64,000 bases of DNA from assembly GCA_947500555.1 (NCBI GenBank), contig CANMSE010000002.1, positions 806,001 through 870,000 of the forward strand, given 5' to 3'. Both the position numbers and the translations under genes were made by a program. Source of the DNA: an uncultured Fulvivirga sp. (GTDB taxonomy: Bacteria; Bacteroidota; Bacteroidia; Cytophagales; Cyclobacteriaceae). Below are positions 38,754-48,548 of this stretch, piece after piece; position 1 is the first letter of the stretch; each line of letters opens with the position of its first letter. Below the pieces are notes generated by a model. It ran no database searches. It had not been told where the DNA came from and saw only the letters and a list, made by a program, of their open reading frames with translations.

Positions 38754-39653
38754 TTAACTCCTCGGATGAAAATCCTGAATTACTTGTCGTAAGTAGTCAC
38801 GATCTAAATGAGTATAGATTTCAGTCGTTGTAATAGACTCATGCCCCAACATTTCCTGAACTGCCCGCAGATCAGCTCCTCCTTCAATTAAATGTGTAGC
38901 AAATGAGTGCCTAAATGTATGAGGGCTTATGTTTTTTTCAATTCCAGCTGCTTTAGCCAAATTTTTTATGATAGTAAAAATCATCACACGAGTGAGTTTT
39001 TTCCCTCGCCTATTGAGAAAAGCATAGTTTTCATGACCTGGCTGAATGTCCAGGTGTACCCTAATATCATTTTTATAAATATTCAGGTATTTCAAAGCAT
39101 CAGACCCTATAGGTACCAAGCGTTCCTTATCTCCTTTACCCACTACTCTTAAGAATCCAATATCTTCCATGACATTAGTCAACCTTAAGTCTATTAATTC
39201 CGAAACACGGAGTCCTGAGCTATAAAGCACTTCTAGCATTGCTCTGTTGCGCTGGCCTTCAGGCTTGGAATGATCAATCGCCTCAAATAATGTTACTATC
39301 TCATTAAAACTAAGGGTGTCCGGAAGCTTTCGCCCTAGTTTAGGTCCATCAATAAGGGCAGTAGGATCTGTATCGGTAATATCCTCGAAAATCAAATATT
39401 TGTAAAAGGCCTTTATTCCAGATAACATTCGTGCCTGTGAGTGAGGTGTCAAACCTAACTCATTGATGTAAGCTAAAAAGTCTTGCAGTTGAGTTGTCGA
39501 AACTTTAATAGGATCCACTACCTGGTCTGTCAGCTCTAAAAACTCCGAAAACTTTTCAATATCTCGGACGTAAGCCTCCACGGAATTATCAGAAAGCGAA
39601 CGTTCCAGCTTAAGGTAATTTTTAAACTGTTTGATTTGACCAGACCAATTCAT
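38754..39653 (-). CDS. xerD: XerD-type tyrosine recombinase
   Basis: Site-specific recombinase that resolves chromosome dimers at dif with XerC. 299 residues: an N-terminal SAM-like DNA-binding domain (about 5-90) and a catalytic domain with Arg149 (SGLRVSEL), Lys173, His245 and Arg248 (HTFRHSFATH), His271 (LGHESI) and the nucleophile Tyr280 (EIYTHLD). All six catalytic residues are present and the length is normal. It is divergent from aroQ. ftsK, which activates Xer recombination, is encoded nearby on the same strand. XerC rather than XerD identity is possible. Confidence 0.92.
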   Translation of the reverse strand: MNWSGQIKQFKNYLKLERSLSDNSVEAYVRDIEKFSEFLELTDQVVDPIKVSTTQLQDFLAYINELGLTPHSQARMLSGIKAFYKYLIFEDITDTDPTALIDGPKLGRKLPDTLSFNEIVTLFEAIDHSKPEGQRNRAMLEVLYSSGLRVSELIDLRLTNVMEDIGFLRVVGKGDKERLVPIGSDALKYLNIYKNDIRVHLDIQPGHENYAFLNRRGKKLTRVMIFTIIKNLAKAAGIEKNISPHTFRHSFATHLIEGGADLRAVQEMLGHESITTTEIYTHLDRDYLRQVIQDFHPRS

Positions 39654-39751
39654 TGGGTTGAATTTAGCTTATTTTCTAAAGACTAAATACCTTGAAATAC
39701 ATAGTCTTATAATTGGCAAAAGAGATAAAATTGTAGTTTTACTATTGTCTT

Positions 39752-40174
39752 ATGAAAATACTTATCATCAACGGACCCAATTTGAATCTATTAGGCAAAA
39801 GAGAACCTGAGATTTATGGGGCTACATCTTTTGAAGAATATCTTATCACTCTGCGAACTGAATTTCCAGGTATTACAATAGAGTATTATCAAAGCAATGT
39901 AGAGGGTGAGATTATCAATAAATTACAAGAAGTGGGCTTTAGTTATGATGGCGTCATACTCAATGGAGGAGCATATACACATACATCAGTAGCCATTTCC
40001 GATGCGATAGCATCTATTGAAACTCCTGTACTCGAAGTTCATATCAGCAATATCTATCAACGAGAGGAGTATCGGCATACTTCCTTAACAGGCAAAAATT
40101 GTGTTGGTGTGATTACAGGTCTGGGTTTAGACGGTTACCACCTGGCACTGCTACATCTTAGTAAAAGGTCATGA
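39752..40174 (+). CDS. aroQ: Type II 3-dehydroquinate dehydratase
   Basis: Third step of the shikimate pathway: dehydrates 3-dehydroquinate. 140 residues, normal for the small type II dodecamer. The signature NGPNLNLLGKREPEIYG is at 8-23 with catalytic Tyr22; LNGGAYTHTS (70-79) and EVHISN (95-100, catalytic His97) complete the site. It overlaps the next gene by ATGA, so the class V aminotransferase is co-translated. The promoter should lie in the 98-bp divergent gap with xerD; a near-match TACTATTG lies just before the ATG. Confidence 0.95.
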   Translation: MKILIINGPNLNLLGKREPEIYGATSFEEYLITLRTEFPGITIEYYQSNVEGEIINKLQEVGFSYDGVILNGGAYTHTSVAISDAIASIETPVLEVHISNIYQREEYRHTSLTGKNCVGVITGLGLDGYHLALLHLSKRS

Positions 40175-41229
40175 TCAGTTTTTACCCTGGTCCTTCAAAG
40201 GTTTATGACAGTATTCCTGAATACGTTGCGGATGCTTATTCAAGTGGTATTGTCAGTATAAATCATCGCAGTGATGAATTTATGTCATTGATGGCTGAGA
40301 CCACTTCAATCCTTAAAAAAAAACTTGATATACCGACAGACTATGAGGTTTTTATCATCTCATCTGCCACTGAGTGCTGGCAAATAATTGCTCAAGCTTA
40401 TGAAGGGTATAGCTACCACTTCTATAATGGCAGCTTTGGTGAAAAATGGTTTCATCGTACTCAAAAATTGAAATCAACAACTATTGGCTATCGTTTTGAT
40501 CTAAATAAGGAGTTAAGGTTGGGAGAGCTCGACATTTCCATGGAAAGCGGTGTCATTTGCATTACTCAAAATGAGACAAGCAACGGGAGTGCTATCTCTA
40601 ATAAAAGAATTACCAAAATAAGAAATAAGTATCCTGACCACATTGTCGCTGTTGATGCGACATCCTCTATGGGTGGAACATACCTTCAATTTGATAAAGC
40701 AGACATTTGGTATGCCTCTGTTCAAAAGTGTTTTGGATTACCAGCGGGTATGGCTGTAATGATTTGTTCGTCAAAAGCCGTTGAAAAAGCGCTGAATGAA
40801 AATCGATTTGATCATTACAATAGTTTGGCCAACATTATCATTAATGGTCGAAAACAACAGACCACGCATACACCAAATGTACTGGGCATCTATTTGTTAA
40901 TGCGGTCTTTAAATGATCGTCAGAGTATTTCTAAAATTGATAACCAACTTAACTCACGAGCTGATGAGTATCTAAAGCTCATTATGTCCAGAACCAAATT
41001 ATCTCCTTTGGTAGAAGATAAAAAAATAAGATCTAACACGGTTTTAGTTTTTAAGGGAAAGGCTGTCGAACTCGAACTTTTAAAAAGCCTGGCAAGAGAA
41101 AGTGATATGATCTTAGGAAATGGCTATGGAGAGTGGAAGCAAAACACCTTACGTATTGCCAATTTTCCAGCTCTAAAAACTAAAGAGGTCAACAAGTTAT
41201 TATCATTTCTTGATAAAAATCTTACTTAG
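40171..41229 (+). CDS. Class V PLP-dependent aminotransferase
   Basis: 352-residue fold type I enzyme of the serine/alanine-glyoxylate/phosphoserine aminotransferase group. It opens with FYPGPSKVYDSIPE, has VDATSSMGG (the Asp binding the pyridine N, about 162) and the Schiff-base Lys at about 186 in ASVQKCFGLPAG. SerC-like candidates usually carry residues for phosphoserine binding; HRSDEF and the HTPN loop are compatible, but specificity is not certain. Its start overlaps the aroQ stop (ATGA). It could make phosphoserine, glycine or serine. Confidence 0.82.
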   Translation: MISFYPGPSKVYDSIPEYVADAYSSGIVSINHRSDEFMSLMAETTSILKKKLDIPTDYEVFIISSATECWQIIAQAYEGYSYHFYNGSFGEKWFHRTQKLKSTTIGYRFDLNKELRLGELDISMESGVICITQNETSNGSAISNKRITKIRNKYPDHIVAVDATSSMGGTYLQFDKADIWYASVQKCFGLPAGMAVMICSSKAVEKALNENRFDHYNSLANIIINGRKQQTTHTPNVLGIYLLMRSLNDRQSISKIDNQLNSRADEYLKLIMSRTKLSPLVEDKKIRSNTVLVFKGKAVELELLKSLARESDMILGNGYGEWKQNTLRIANFPALKTKEVNKLLSFLDKNLT

Positions 41230-41270
41230 AATTAATCCTAGATCAACAGGAATTAAACTAGCTTTGCGCC

Positions 41271-41840
41271 ATGTTCGCAATCAAAGATATATTCTCGGTT
41301 ACGCTAATCTTGTTTTCGGTTATCGATATATTAGGTTCAGTGCCTATAGTAATCAATTTACGTAAGAAAGAAGGTAAGATTCACTCAGGAAGAGCGACTA
41401 TCATTTCTGGTGTCTTAATGGTGACTTTTCTCTTTTTAGGACAGAGCATCCTTCAACTTTTTGGTCTTGATATTGGCTCTTTTGCTGTGGCTGGTGCTAT
41501 AGTCATGTTCATTATAGCTATGGAAATGATTTTAGGAATTACCCTTTTTAAATCGAGCGAGAATAGTAAGTCTGGATCGATTGTACCTTTAGCCTTTCCA
41601 TTGATTGCAGGTGCCGGTACATTAACCACCATCTTATCTGTGCGCTCAGTATATACAACTCCTAATATTTTAGTCGGAATTGTTATCAATCTTGCCTTTG
41701 TCTATCTCGTGCTTAAATCGACTAATTGGTTAGAGCGCAAGCTAGGGGAATCAGGTTTTGATGTCTTAAGAAGGGTGTTTGGTATTATATTGTTGGCCAT
41801 CGCAGTCAAAATTTTCAAAACGCATATCGGTCTTATATAA
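41271..41840 (+). CDS. MarC family integral membrane protein
   Basis: 189-residue protein with six hydrophobic helices. The motifs ILGSVPIVINL in helix 1, PLAFPLIAGAGTLTT near 105-120 and the C-terminal RRVFGIILLAIAVK are characteristic of MarC/YchE membrane proteins. The family was once linked to multiple antibiotic resistance but has no proven transport substrate. rnhA starts one nucleotide after its stop, so the two are likely co-transcribed. Confidence 0.9.
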   Translation: MFAIKDIFSVTLILFSVIDILGSVPIVINLRKKEGKIHSGRATIISGVLMVTFLFLGQSILQLFGLDIGSFAVAGAIVMFIIAMEMILGITLFKSSENSKSGSIVPLAFPLIAGAGTLTTILSVRSVYTTPNILVGIVINLAFVYLVLKSTNWLERKLGESGFDVLRRVFGIILLAIAVKIFKTHIGLI

Positions 41841-41841
41841 T

Positions 41842-42300
41842 ATGATCACAATTTACACAGATGGGGCTGCAAAAGGGAATCCAGGGCCAGGAGGTTACGG
41901 TGTTGTAATGTTAGCCAATGTCAATGGTAAACCTTATCGTAAAGAGTTGAGTGAGGGTTTCAAGAATACCACGAATAACCGAATGGAGCTTTTAGCAGTA
42001 ATCAAAGGGCTAGAAACTCTAAAAAAGTCTGGAACACCAGTCACTATTTACTCGGATAGTAAATATGTGGTAGATGCCGTTGAAAAAGGCTGGCTATGGA
42101 ACTGGGAAAAGAAAAACTTCAAAGACAAAAAGAATGTAGACCTTTGGAAGGCTTTTATACCTGCTTATAAGAAACATAAAGTAAAATTCATCTGGGTGAA
42201 AGGTCATGCAGGACTTAAAGAGAACGAGCGTTGTGATGAATTAGCCGTAGAAGCCGCAGAAGGTGGGGGATTGATTGAAGATGTTGGATATGATGGGTGA
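41842..42300 (+). CDS. rnhA: Ribonuclease HI
   Basis: Degrades the RNA strand of RNA-DNA hybrids. The start is the ATG at 41842, immediately after the marC-like stop; the longer frame from 41779 lies inside that gene and is rejected. The 152-residue protein has the full catalytic set: Asp7 (IYTDGAAKGNPGPGG), Glu49 (NRMEL), Asp72 (YSDSKYV) and Asp132, with His122 in the flexible loop KGHAG. The basic handle region (WNWEKKNFKDKK) is present, as in E. coli RNase HI. Confidence 0.95.
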   Translation: MITIYTDGAAKGNPGPGGYGVVMLANVNGKPYRKELSEGFKNTTNNRMELLAVIKGLETLKKSGTPVTIYSDSKYVVDAVEKGWLWNWEKKNFKDKKNVDLWKAFIPAYKKHKVKFIWVKGHAGLKENERCDELAVEAAEGGGLIEDVGYDG

Positions 42301-42309
42301 TAATCTTGC

Positions 42310-42795
42310 CTAAAACAAATGATAAACTGCTTTGGCATAGTAGAACAACATAACTGAAGAAGCAACTAACTTAATTACTGTTCCAAACAAAAAGCCTATA
42401 AAAGATCCCCAAGCTGATCTCCATGCATCTTTGGTATTTCTGCCTATCAGCAATTCACCTACTAGTGCCCCAACCATCGGCCCTAAAATTATACCTATTG
42501 GTGGAAATACAAATAAGCCACCAATTAATCCTACGATGGAACCAATAACTCCTGCCCTACTTCCTCCATATTTTTTCGTTCCATAAGTAGGTACAATATA
42601 ATCCAGTACCTGCGCAATGACTGTTATTATAAACCAGGTAATTAGGAAGTCATCTGAAAAAGGTGGTTCATCAGTCAGCTGCAATAGTAGAAGTCCGATG
42701 TAACTTAATGGTGGCCCTGGAATAATTGGCAGCAAGCATCCTATAAAACCTACCAACAATAATAATCCCGAAAAAATGTAGATGACAATATCCAT
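42310..42795 (-). CDS. DUF456 family membrane protein
   Basis: 161-residue protein made of four or five hydrophobic helices with Gly-rich packing. GCLLPIIPGPPLSYIGLL near the N-terminus and the later YGGSRAGVIGSIVGLIGGLF and LIGRNTKDAWRSAWGSF segments match DUF456, a small membrane family of unknown function. It is convergent with rnhA (9-nt gap) and divergent from the 168-residue protein gene. Confidence 0.87.
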   Translation of the reverse strand: MDIVIYIFSGLLLLVGFIGCLLPIIPGPPLSYIGLLLLQLTDEPPFSDDFLITWFIITVIAQVLDYIVPTYGTKKYGGSRAGVIGSIVGLIGGLFVFPPIGIILGPMVGALVGELLIGRNTKDAWRSAWGSFIGFLFGTVIKLVASSVMLFYYAKAVYHLF

Positions 42796-42842
42796 AAATT
42801 TAAAAATAGAGTTTTGATTGAATTAATGCATTTTTATGGCGA

Positions 42843-43349
42843 ATGAATATTAAGGAAGAACTTTTAAAAGAACATTCTAAGGCCCAGGCTGAGTATATTG
42901 CTAATTATATAGGTAGGGATAAAGCGAGATTTTCTGCTCTTGTAGCACTATTTACAGGACCCATTTACAGAGTGTCTCAGAGAGCTGCGATGACTTTGAG
43001 CAAGTGTATTGACAATCACCCTGAACTGCTTTCACCTCACTTAAAGTCTTTAATAAGTAATTTGGAAGGTGATGTTCATGTAGCAGTAAAAAGGAACACT
43101 TTACGTGTTTTGCAAGACATCCAGTTACCCAAATCTTTATGGGGCCAAATGACAGAAATATGTTTTAATGTGCTGACTTCAGGTGATGAACCGATTGCAG
43201 TTAAAGTCTTTGCAATGACTGTACTAAATAATATTGTACAAAAAGAACCAGATTTAAAGAACGAATTAAAAATAGTACTGGAAGACCAACTACCTTATGG
43301 ATCTGCCGGATTCAAAAGCAGAGCAACTAAAATTCTAAAAACGTTATGA
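42843..43349 (+). CDS. HEAT-repeat-like hypothetical protein
   Basis: 168-residue soluble, all-helical protein. Paired helices with the pattern RVSQRAAMTLSKCI ... VAVKRNTLRVLQDI ... AVKVFAMTVLNNI recur every 35-40 residues, as in HEAT or Armadillo repeats, which act as protein-binding scaffolds. No catalytic motif is visible and I do not recognise a named family. It overlaps the convergent saccharopine-dehydrogenase-like gene by 6 nt at the 3' ends. Confidence 0.7.
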   Translation: MNIKEELLKEHSKAQAEYIANYIGRDKARFSALVALFTGPIYRVSQRAAMTLSKCIDNHPELLSPHLKSLISNLEGDVHVAVKRNTLRVLQDIQLPKSLWGQMTEICFNVLTSGDEPIAVKVFAMTVLNNIVQKEPDLKNELKIVLEDQLPYGSAGFKSRATKILKTL

Positions 43350-44672
43350 GACTTGTTTTTCAGTCATCTCAAAGCCTAACGTCTCCAATTCTTTAAGAAT
43401 AGGCTCATAGATATTGCGCTTAATAGGAATATGAACTCCTGATTCCTCTATCTCTCCTTTCAGCACCATTTTAGCGGCTATCCCAACTGGCAAACCTACG
43501 GTCTTGGACATAGCTGTACTGACTGAATCATCACCTGTAGCAATCAATGTACTATGAATTTCACGTTTTTGATTACCCTCCTCATACTCAAATTTATGCC
43601 ACATTACGATCATATCTTTGTCATCAGGATTAAGCGTCCACTTCTTTTTGAGAATATGTTCCAATAACTGAGCCGGTGTCCCTTCTTTCAATCCAATAAG
43701 CTCATCATCAAAAATACCAGCCCAACGCAAACGATGCATTTCAGGTCCATCCATATCCAGCCCTAGATAATGAGCCAGTTTAAGTTCTACAGAATCATGT
43801 GGATTGTATGATAAAAAGGAATTCAAAAATGCTCTATGAGTCATCGATTCGACTCCTTCCATCTGATAGGTATCATCAGTAGCTCCGAGTTGAACAAAAA
43901 TATCCCATGTACGACAAAAACCCGGTCTTCTGAATGTACCTCTGTATATGGTTGATATTCCTCTCAGGTCATATACATCCAAATATTTGAGTGAATCGCG
44001 ATTGGCATATCCCTCAAAATAACCATGGCCAGGAATATGTACCTGTTCCGTCCTCCTAAAAAGCTTTTGATAGGGTATATACTTATACTTTCCTTCTTGA
44101 ATGAATTTGACAATCCCCTGACCTGCCAGCACTACATTTCTTGGATTCCAGGTAAACTTGTATTCCCAAGGGTTATCTTCCATATTCGGAGCAAGAAGGC
44201 CTCCAGTAAAAGACTCAAAAACTGTGAGCTTGTGCCCTGCATCCCTGATTTTATCTATCACCTGCATTGCAGACATATGATCAATGCCCGGATCTAAGCC
44301 ACACTCGTTCAATAGGAAAACTCCATTAGATTTTGCCTCTGCATCCAGTTCTTTCATTTCTTTAGAAACGTAAGAAGCCGTGATCATATGCACCTTATGA
44401 TTCACACAAAGACGAGCTACAATAGGGTGAAAACTTGCTGGCAACATAGATATAACCATATCTGCTGCTTTGATTTCTTTAGATCTTTGCTCCTCATTAT
44501 TTATATCAAACTGAAAGGCTTCAGCATTGCTGTCATTACACTTTTCCTTTGCCAGAGCTAAAGAATAATCACCAACTCTTAATTTCCAACCATTTTCATC
44601 ACAGGCTTTAATCAAATACTCAATCAAAGAGGTAGCCGAACGTCCAGCCCCTAACACCAAAATCATCTTCAT
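43344..44672 (-). CDS. Saccharopine dehydrogenase-like protein
   Basis: 442-residue oxidoreductase with an N-terminal Rossmann fold (LVLGAGRSATSLIEYL, about 4-19), the catalytic-domain motif LNECGLDPGIDHMSAM (about 127-142) and a C-terminal segment ending in GVHIPIKRNIYEPILKEL. This is the pattern of glutamate-forming saccharopine dehydrogenases used in lysine degradation. The substrate has not been shown here, so another amino-acid reductase of the same family is possible. Single-gene transcription unit; the 130-bp gap to divergent cdd should hold both promoters. Confidence 0.87.
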   Translation of the reverse strand: MKMILVLGAGRSATSLIEYLIKACDENGWKLRVGDYSLALAKEKCNDSNAEAFQFDINNEEQRSKEIKAADMVISMLPASFHPIVARLCVNHKVHMITASYVSKEMKELDAEAKSNGVFLLNECGLDPGIDHMSAMQVIDKIRDAGHKLTVFESFTGGLLAPNMEDNPWEYKFTWNPRNVVLAGQGIVKFIQEGKYKYIPYQKLFRRTEQVHIPGHGYFEGYANRDSLKYLDVYDLRGISTIYRGTFRRPGFCRTWDIFVQLGATDDTYQMEGVESMTHRAFLNSFLSYNPHDSVELKLAHYLGLDMDGPEMHRLRWAGIFDDELIGLKEGTPAQLLEHILKKKWTLNPDDKDMIVMWHKFEYEEGNQKREIHSTLIATGDDSVSTAMSKTVGLPVGIAAKMVLKGEIEESGVHIPIKRNIYEPILKELETLGFEMTEKQVS

Positions 44673-44802
44673 TTAAGTCGTATTTTTAAGCGGCCTCAAA
44701 TAAACCAATTAGTCACGGCAAAGTACAATTCTTGGCAGTAAAAATTTTTCAGCAAATTGAGGTAGTGTATATTGCTCGTCCAAATCAACATTTAGGACTA
44801 AG

Positions 44803-45279
44803 ATGAAACAAAATTCATCAGATTATACCATATACAACTCCCTTGAAGAAATGCCTCAGGAAAATAAGAAGTTGGTGAATCAGGCTGAAGTGGCCTTGTC
44901 TTCGAGCTACTCTCCCTATTCAAATTTTACTGTTGGAGCTGCGCTAAGACTAGAGTCGGGAGAAGTTATTGCAGGGTCAAATCAAGAAAATGCATCTTAT
45001 CCTGCCGGTTTATGCGCAGAAAGAGTAGCCCTATTTCAGTCAGGAGCGGTACATCCTGATAAGAAAATTCTAACAATAGCAGTGGTAGCTCGAAGAAAAG
45101 ATACTAGTGAATATCGTTCTGCAGGACCGTGTGGTATGTGTAGGCAGGTAATGCTTGAGTATGAGCATAAGCAAAACTCAAATATTGAAGTCATTTTTAA
45201 ACTTGATACTGAACGATGGGTCAAAACAAGTTCTGCAGAAGTATTATTACCTTTCTCTTTTGGCAAGGATAATTTATGA
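44803..45279 (+). CDS. cdd: Cytidine deaminase
   Basis: Zinc enzyme that deaminates cytidine or deoxycytidine to uridine for pyrimidine salvage. 158 residues, homotetrameric type. The metal/catalytic motif is Cys71-Ala-Glu73 (GLCAERVAL) with Cys110 and Cys113 in GPCGMCRQ; SSYSPYSNFTVGAAL (34-48) forms the substrate pocket. It is somewhat longer at the N-terminus than the usual 130-140 residues. The product can feed the uridine-phosphorylase-like enzyme at 29397-30254. Confidence 0.93.
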   Translation: MKQNSSDYTIYNSLEEMPQENKKLVNQAEVALSSSYSPYSNFTVGAALRLESGEVIAGSNQENASYPAGLCAERVALFQSGAVHPDKKILTIAVVARRKDTSEYRSAGPCGMCRQVMLEYEHKQNSNIEVIFKLDTERWVKTSSAEVLLPFSFGKDNL

Positions 45280-45412
45280 TCACTAACTTTTTACTTTTGA
45301 TTTAACATGGATATTGTAAATTCGCTAATTGGCTTTAAACATTGCATATCTAATGCGCTATCTGCTTCAAAAATTAAGTGGTTATTACAACTATATCAAT
45401 AGGCCATAGATA

Positions 45413-47641
45413 ATGAGTGACCTATTAAAAAATATCTCACTTTTTAAGATCATAGTTTCCATGTTTCTTGGTTTCCTAGCTTTGGCAATGATCAATTTCT
45501 TCACTATTAAATATTATGTAGATGGCCTGGAACGAGATGCCATGAATATTGATGCAGCTGGAAAAACAAGAATGCTATCACAGAAGATTATGCTTTTAAT
45601 CGAAAAGATAGAAGATGATAAGAGTGTTAAAAATGAATTGATCGAAGCTCTTGAAGAGCATGACCTGATACTTGAAACTTTTGAAAAAGGTGGAGTTTTA
45701 CCCGGAGGCGATAATTATGTTGAACCTGTTGAAAATGTCAATAAGCAATTACTAAATCAATCTTTAGAATTATGGGATCCTATTTATTCTAATGCACTAG
45801 CTTTTATAGAGTCTCCAACATCAGCCATTGAAGCCAAGCAATTTTTAAATAGGAATAGGAGAAGACTACTTCAGAAAAATCAACAGTTTGTTCAAAGCTT
45901 AACAAATCAAAATAAGGAAAAGGTAAATACCCTTTTTTATGTCCTTCTATTTTTTTTGATTTTTAATTCAGTATGTATTGTTCTTGTACTCTTTGCATGC
46001 AAAAAATATATATTTCAACCCTTAAAGAAAGTTGCAAAAACAGCAGAAAATCTAAGTCAAGGAGAAATAGGCACTACGCTGAATTACAACTATGATAATG
46101 AGCTTGGCAAAATAGTTCAGGGTATCAATCACCTCTCACAAAACCTAGAAAGTTCGCGGATGTTTATAGAGAGAATAGAAAAAGGGGAATTAGATAGCCA
46201 CACGGATGAGTTTAATGAAGTAGTTCTAAAAAATAATAGTATTGAACGTGCTCTAATCAAAATGCGAGACCAGATGAAAACTCGCCAGAAGGAGGATGAA
46301 GAACGTCAGTGGACTACTGAGGGACTTACTAAATTTGTTGATATTCTTAGAGCAAGTGATGATGTCAAAAAATTGAGTGATAATATACTATCCAATTTAG
46401 TAGAATATACTGACTCCAATCAAGCTGGTATATACCTGTTAAATGACACCGATGAATCCAATAGACATTTGGAATTAGTTTCTCTATATGCTTTTAATAC
46501 AAAAAAATTCGATACTAAAACTTACAGGTTGGGGGAAGGTCTAATTGGGCAGACATTCCTTGAGGCAAAAACTACTTATTTACTCGATGTCCCTGAGAAT
46601 TATGTTTCAATTACTTCAGGGTTGGGTGACGCAAACCCTCAATCCATATTACTGGTGCCGCTAAAGGTCGAAAAAGATATTTATGGAGTTGTAGAATTAG
46701 CTTCATTCAATGAGTATGAAGAGTATCATATTCGGTTTGTCGAGAAATTATGTGAGAGTATAGCATCCACCTTAGCAGGAGTTAAAACAAATCAAAAGAC
46801 TAAGTTGCTACTGGAAGAGTCACAGCAACTGACTGAACAAATGCAGGCGCAGGAAGAAGAAATGCGTCAAAATATGGAAGAGTTGACAGCTACTCAGGAA
46901 GAAATGAGTAGAAAAGAAATGAGCGTAAATGTTCAGTTAGAAGCCATTAATGAGTCTTTAGGAATGGCTGAGTTTTCTGCAGATGGCGCACTTTTATCAT
47001 CTAATGGCAAATACAATGAAGTTTTAGGGTATAACATGTCATCTATTAATGAAGCATCATTTATGGTTCTCCACGGATCTGAAGCTTTATTAAATGAATT
47101 AGTCCAAGGAAATAAGTGGTCGGGCTGGTTGGAAAAAAAGACTTATGAGGGAGGTACAATAGAACTAAAATCACACTTCACTCCTTCTGTAGATGAAAGT
47201 GGGAATATATTTAAGGTGATAGAAATTATTACTCAGTTTGAAAAAGACCAATCAGCCATTATTGAACAGCAAGATACTTTTGAAGAACTCAGGGAAGTTG
47301 AAGAAGAGTTAAAGATGAATCTTGAAGCTCTTGAAATCACTCAAGATCAATTGGACAAAAAGCTTAATGACAGTCAAAATTTATTAGACGCTATTAAACT
47401 GTCTGTTAGCCTGATTGTCTATGATGACAAAGGCAACATATCTGACATTAGTGAGCAAGCAATTGAAGAAGTAGGCAATGCCAGTAATATTGAGGATATA
47501 TTTACAGAGCCTTTAATTTTTATGGAGGAAGGAAAGTCTCTAGATATGATTTTGAAGCGAGATGATAAAAAAATAAAGGTGGAAGTCAAGAAGTTATACA
47601 GTGATAATAATAGTAATGCATTCTTAGCAATTTGGACCTAG
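45413..47641 (+). CDS. Membrane sensor: PilJ-N, HAMP, GAF, coiled coil, PAS
   Basis: 742-residue sensory protein without a kinase, phosphatase or cyclase domain. TM1 is at about 10-32, a periplasmic part contains DAAGKTRMLSQK (about 43-54), the mark of type IV pili/PilJ N-terminal sensors, TM2 is at about 177-198, then HAMP (200-255), GAF (about 310-455; GEGLIGQ...YVSITSGLG), a Glu/Gln-rich coiled coil (465-510; EELTATQEEMSRKE), a PAS-like domain (510-620) and another coiled coil. It heads a run of signalling genes on the same strand. The CheR and CheB proteins encoded next may methylate its coiled coil; that is inference. Confidence 0.85.
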   Translation: MSDLLKNISLFKIIVSMFLGFLALAMINFFTIKYYVDGLERDAMNIDAAGKTRMLSQKIMLLIEKIEDDKSVKNELIEALEEHDLILETFEKGGVLPGGDNYVEPVENVNKQLLNQSLELWDPIYSNALAFIESPTSAIEAKQFLNRNRRRLLQKNQQFVQSLTNQNKEKVNTLFYVLLFFLIFNSVCIVLVLFACKKYIFQPLKKVAKTAENLSQGEIGTTLNYNYDNELGKIVQGINHLSQNLESSRMFIERIEKGELDSHTDEFNEVVLKNNSIERALIKMRDQMKTRQKEDEERQWTTEGLTKFVDILRASDDVKKLSDNILSNLVEYTDSNQAGIYLLNDTDESNRHLELVSLYAFNTKKFDTKTYRLGEGLIGQTFLEAKTTYLLDVPENYVSITSGLGDANPQSILLVPLKVEKDIYGVVELASFNEYEEYHIRFVEKLCESIASTLAGVKTNQKTKLLLEESQQLTEQMQAQEEEMRQNMEELTATQEEMSRKEMSVNVQLEAINESLGMAEFSADGALLSSNGKYNEVLGYNMSSINEASFMVLHGSEALLNELVQGNKWSGWLEKKTYEGGTIELKSHFTPSVDESGNIFKVIEIITQFEKDQSAIIEQQDTFEELREVEEELKMNLEALEITQDQLDKKLNDSQNLLDAIKLSVSLIVYDDKGNISDISEQAIEEVGNASNIEDIFTEPLIFMEEGKSLDMILKRDDKKIKVEVKKLYSDNNSNAFLAIWT

Positions 47642-47720
47642 GTCTTATTAGATTATGAATATATAATTAATGAATTTTGCTAAATTGAAAAATTGTAGAT
47701 ACCTCTAAGCAAATCGAGTG

Positions 47721-48539
47721 ATGAAGGAAATTGATATTGCAGACCTTAAAAAGATTACAGAGGTGGTGAAAACCAAATATGGTTATGACTTCACCAATTA
47801 CGCCATGTCTTCTTTTAAAAGAAGGGTTTCCAGAATTCTGGAAATGAATAATATGTCAATGGACGCATTGATGCGTAAATTGAATGAATCCGCTTTTTTG
47901 GATGATTTCCTCAACGAGATCACCGTGAACGTAACGGAAATGTTTCGTGACCCTTCATTTTGGCGAATCCTAAGGGACGATATTATCCCAGGTATATTAT
48001 TGAATCACCAAAAGATAAGAATCTGGCATGCGGGCTGTTCATCTGGTGAAGAAGTCTTTTCTATGGCGATAATGCTTAAAGAGATGGGTCTCCTGGAAAA
48101 TGCTTCACTCATAGCAACTGACCTTGATACAAACATATTAGAAAGAGCTAAAAGTGGGATTTATAATCTCAAGAATATGGAGCTCAACGAAAAGAACTAC
48201 ATCCGTTACCAGGGCCTTACAAGTATTAAAGATTACTACACCGTTGAAAATGGTAAGGCTGTAATGGATAAGAGCTTAATGGATAATGTTTCCTTTCGAA
48301 AGCATGACCTGGTAAATGGTGATATCTTCAATAAGTTTGACTTGGTCTTATGCCGGAATGTGATGATATACTTTAATCAGACCTTACAGAATGAGGTCCT
48401 GAAAAAATTTCACGAAAGCTTATTTAAATATGGTTATCTCGCTATTGGTTCTAAAGAATCTCTCATATGGTGCGATATAGCCAATAAGTTCATTATCGTC
48501 AACAACGAGGAAAAGGTTTATAAGAAAATTAAGGATTGA
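47721..48539 (+). CDS. CheR-type protein-glutamate methyltransferase
   Basis: 272-residue SAM-dependent enzyme that methylates glutamate side chains of receptors. The N-terminal helical domain carries the basic FKRRVSRIL patch; the catalytic domain has NEITVNVTEMFRDPSFW (about 64-80), SAM motif IWHAGCSSGEEVFSMA and LCRNVMIYF. No TPR tail and no C-terminal pentapeptide tether are needed or seen. The ATG at 47721 is preferred over the GTG one codon upstream. It lies 9 nt before the CheB gene. There is no methyl-accepting signalling hairpin of the classical kind in the window, so the target is not obvious. Confidence 0.88.
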   Translation: MKEIDIADLKKITEVVKTKYGYDFTNYAMSSFKRRVSRILEMNNMSMDALMRKLNESAFLDDFLNEITVNVTEMFRDPSFWRILRDDIIPGILLNHQKIRIWHAGCSSGEEVFSMAIMLKEMGLLENASLIATDLDTNILERAKSGIYNLKNMELNEKNYIRYQGLTSIKDYYTVENGKAVMDKSLMDNVSFRKHDLVNGDIFNKFDLVLCRNVMIYFNQTLQNEVLKKFHESLFKYGYLAIGSKESLIWCDIANKFIIVNNEEKVYKKIKD

Positions 48540-48548
48540 CTTTAATCG

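Noticed and set aside
41259..41266. TAGCTTTG promoter-like element before the marC-like gene
   Set aside because: Only 4 nt separate it from the ATG and no -33 element is seen, so it would place the start site inside the gene.
41779..41841. Longer start for ribonuclease HI
   Set aside because: The extension is inside the marC-like gene, and RNase HI proteins start right at the MITIYTDG strand.
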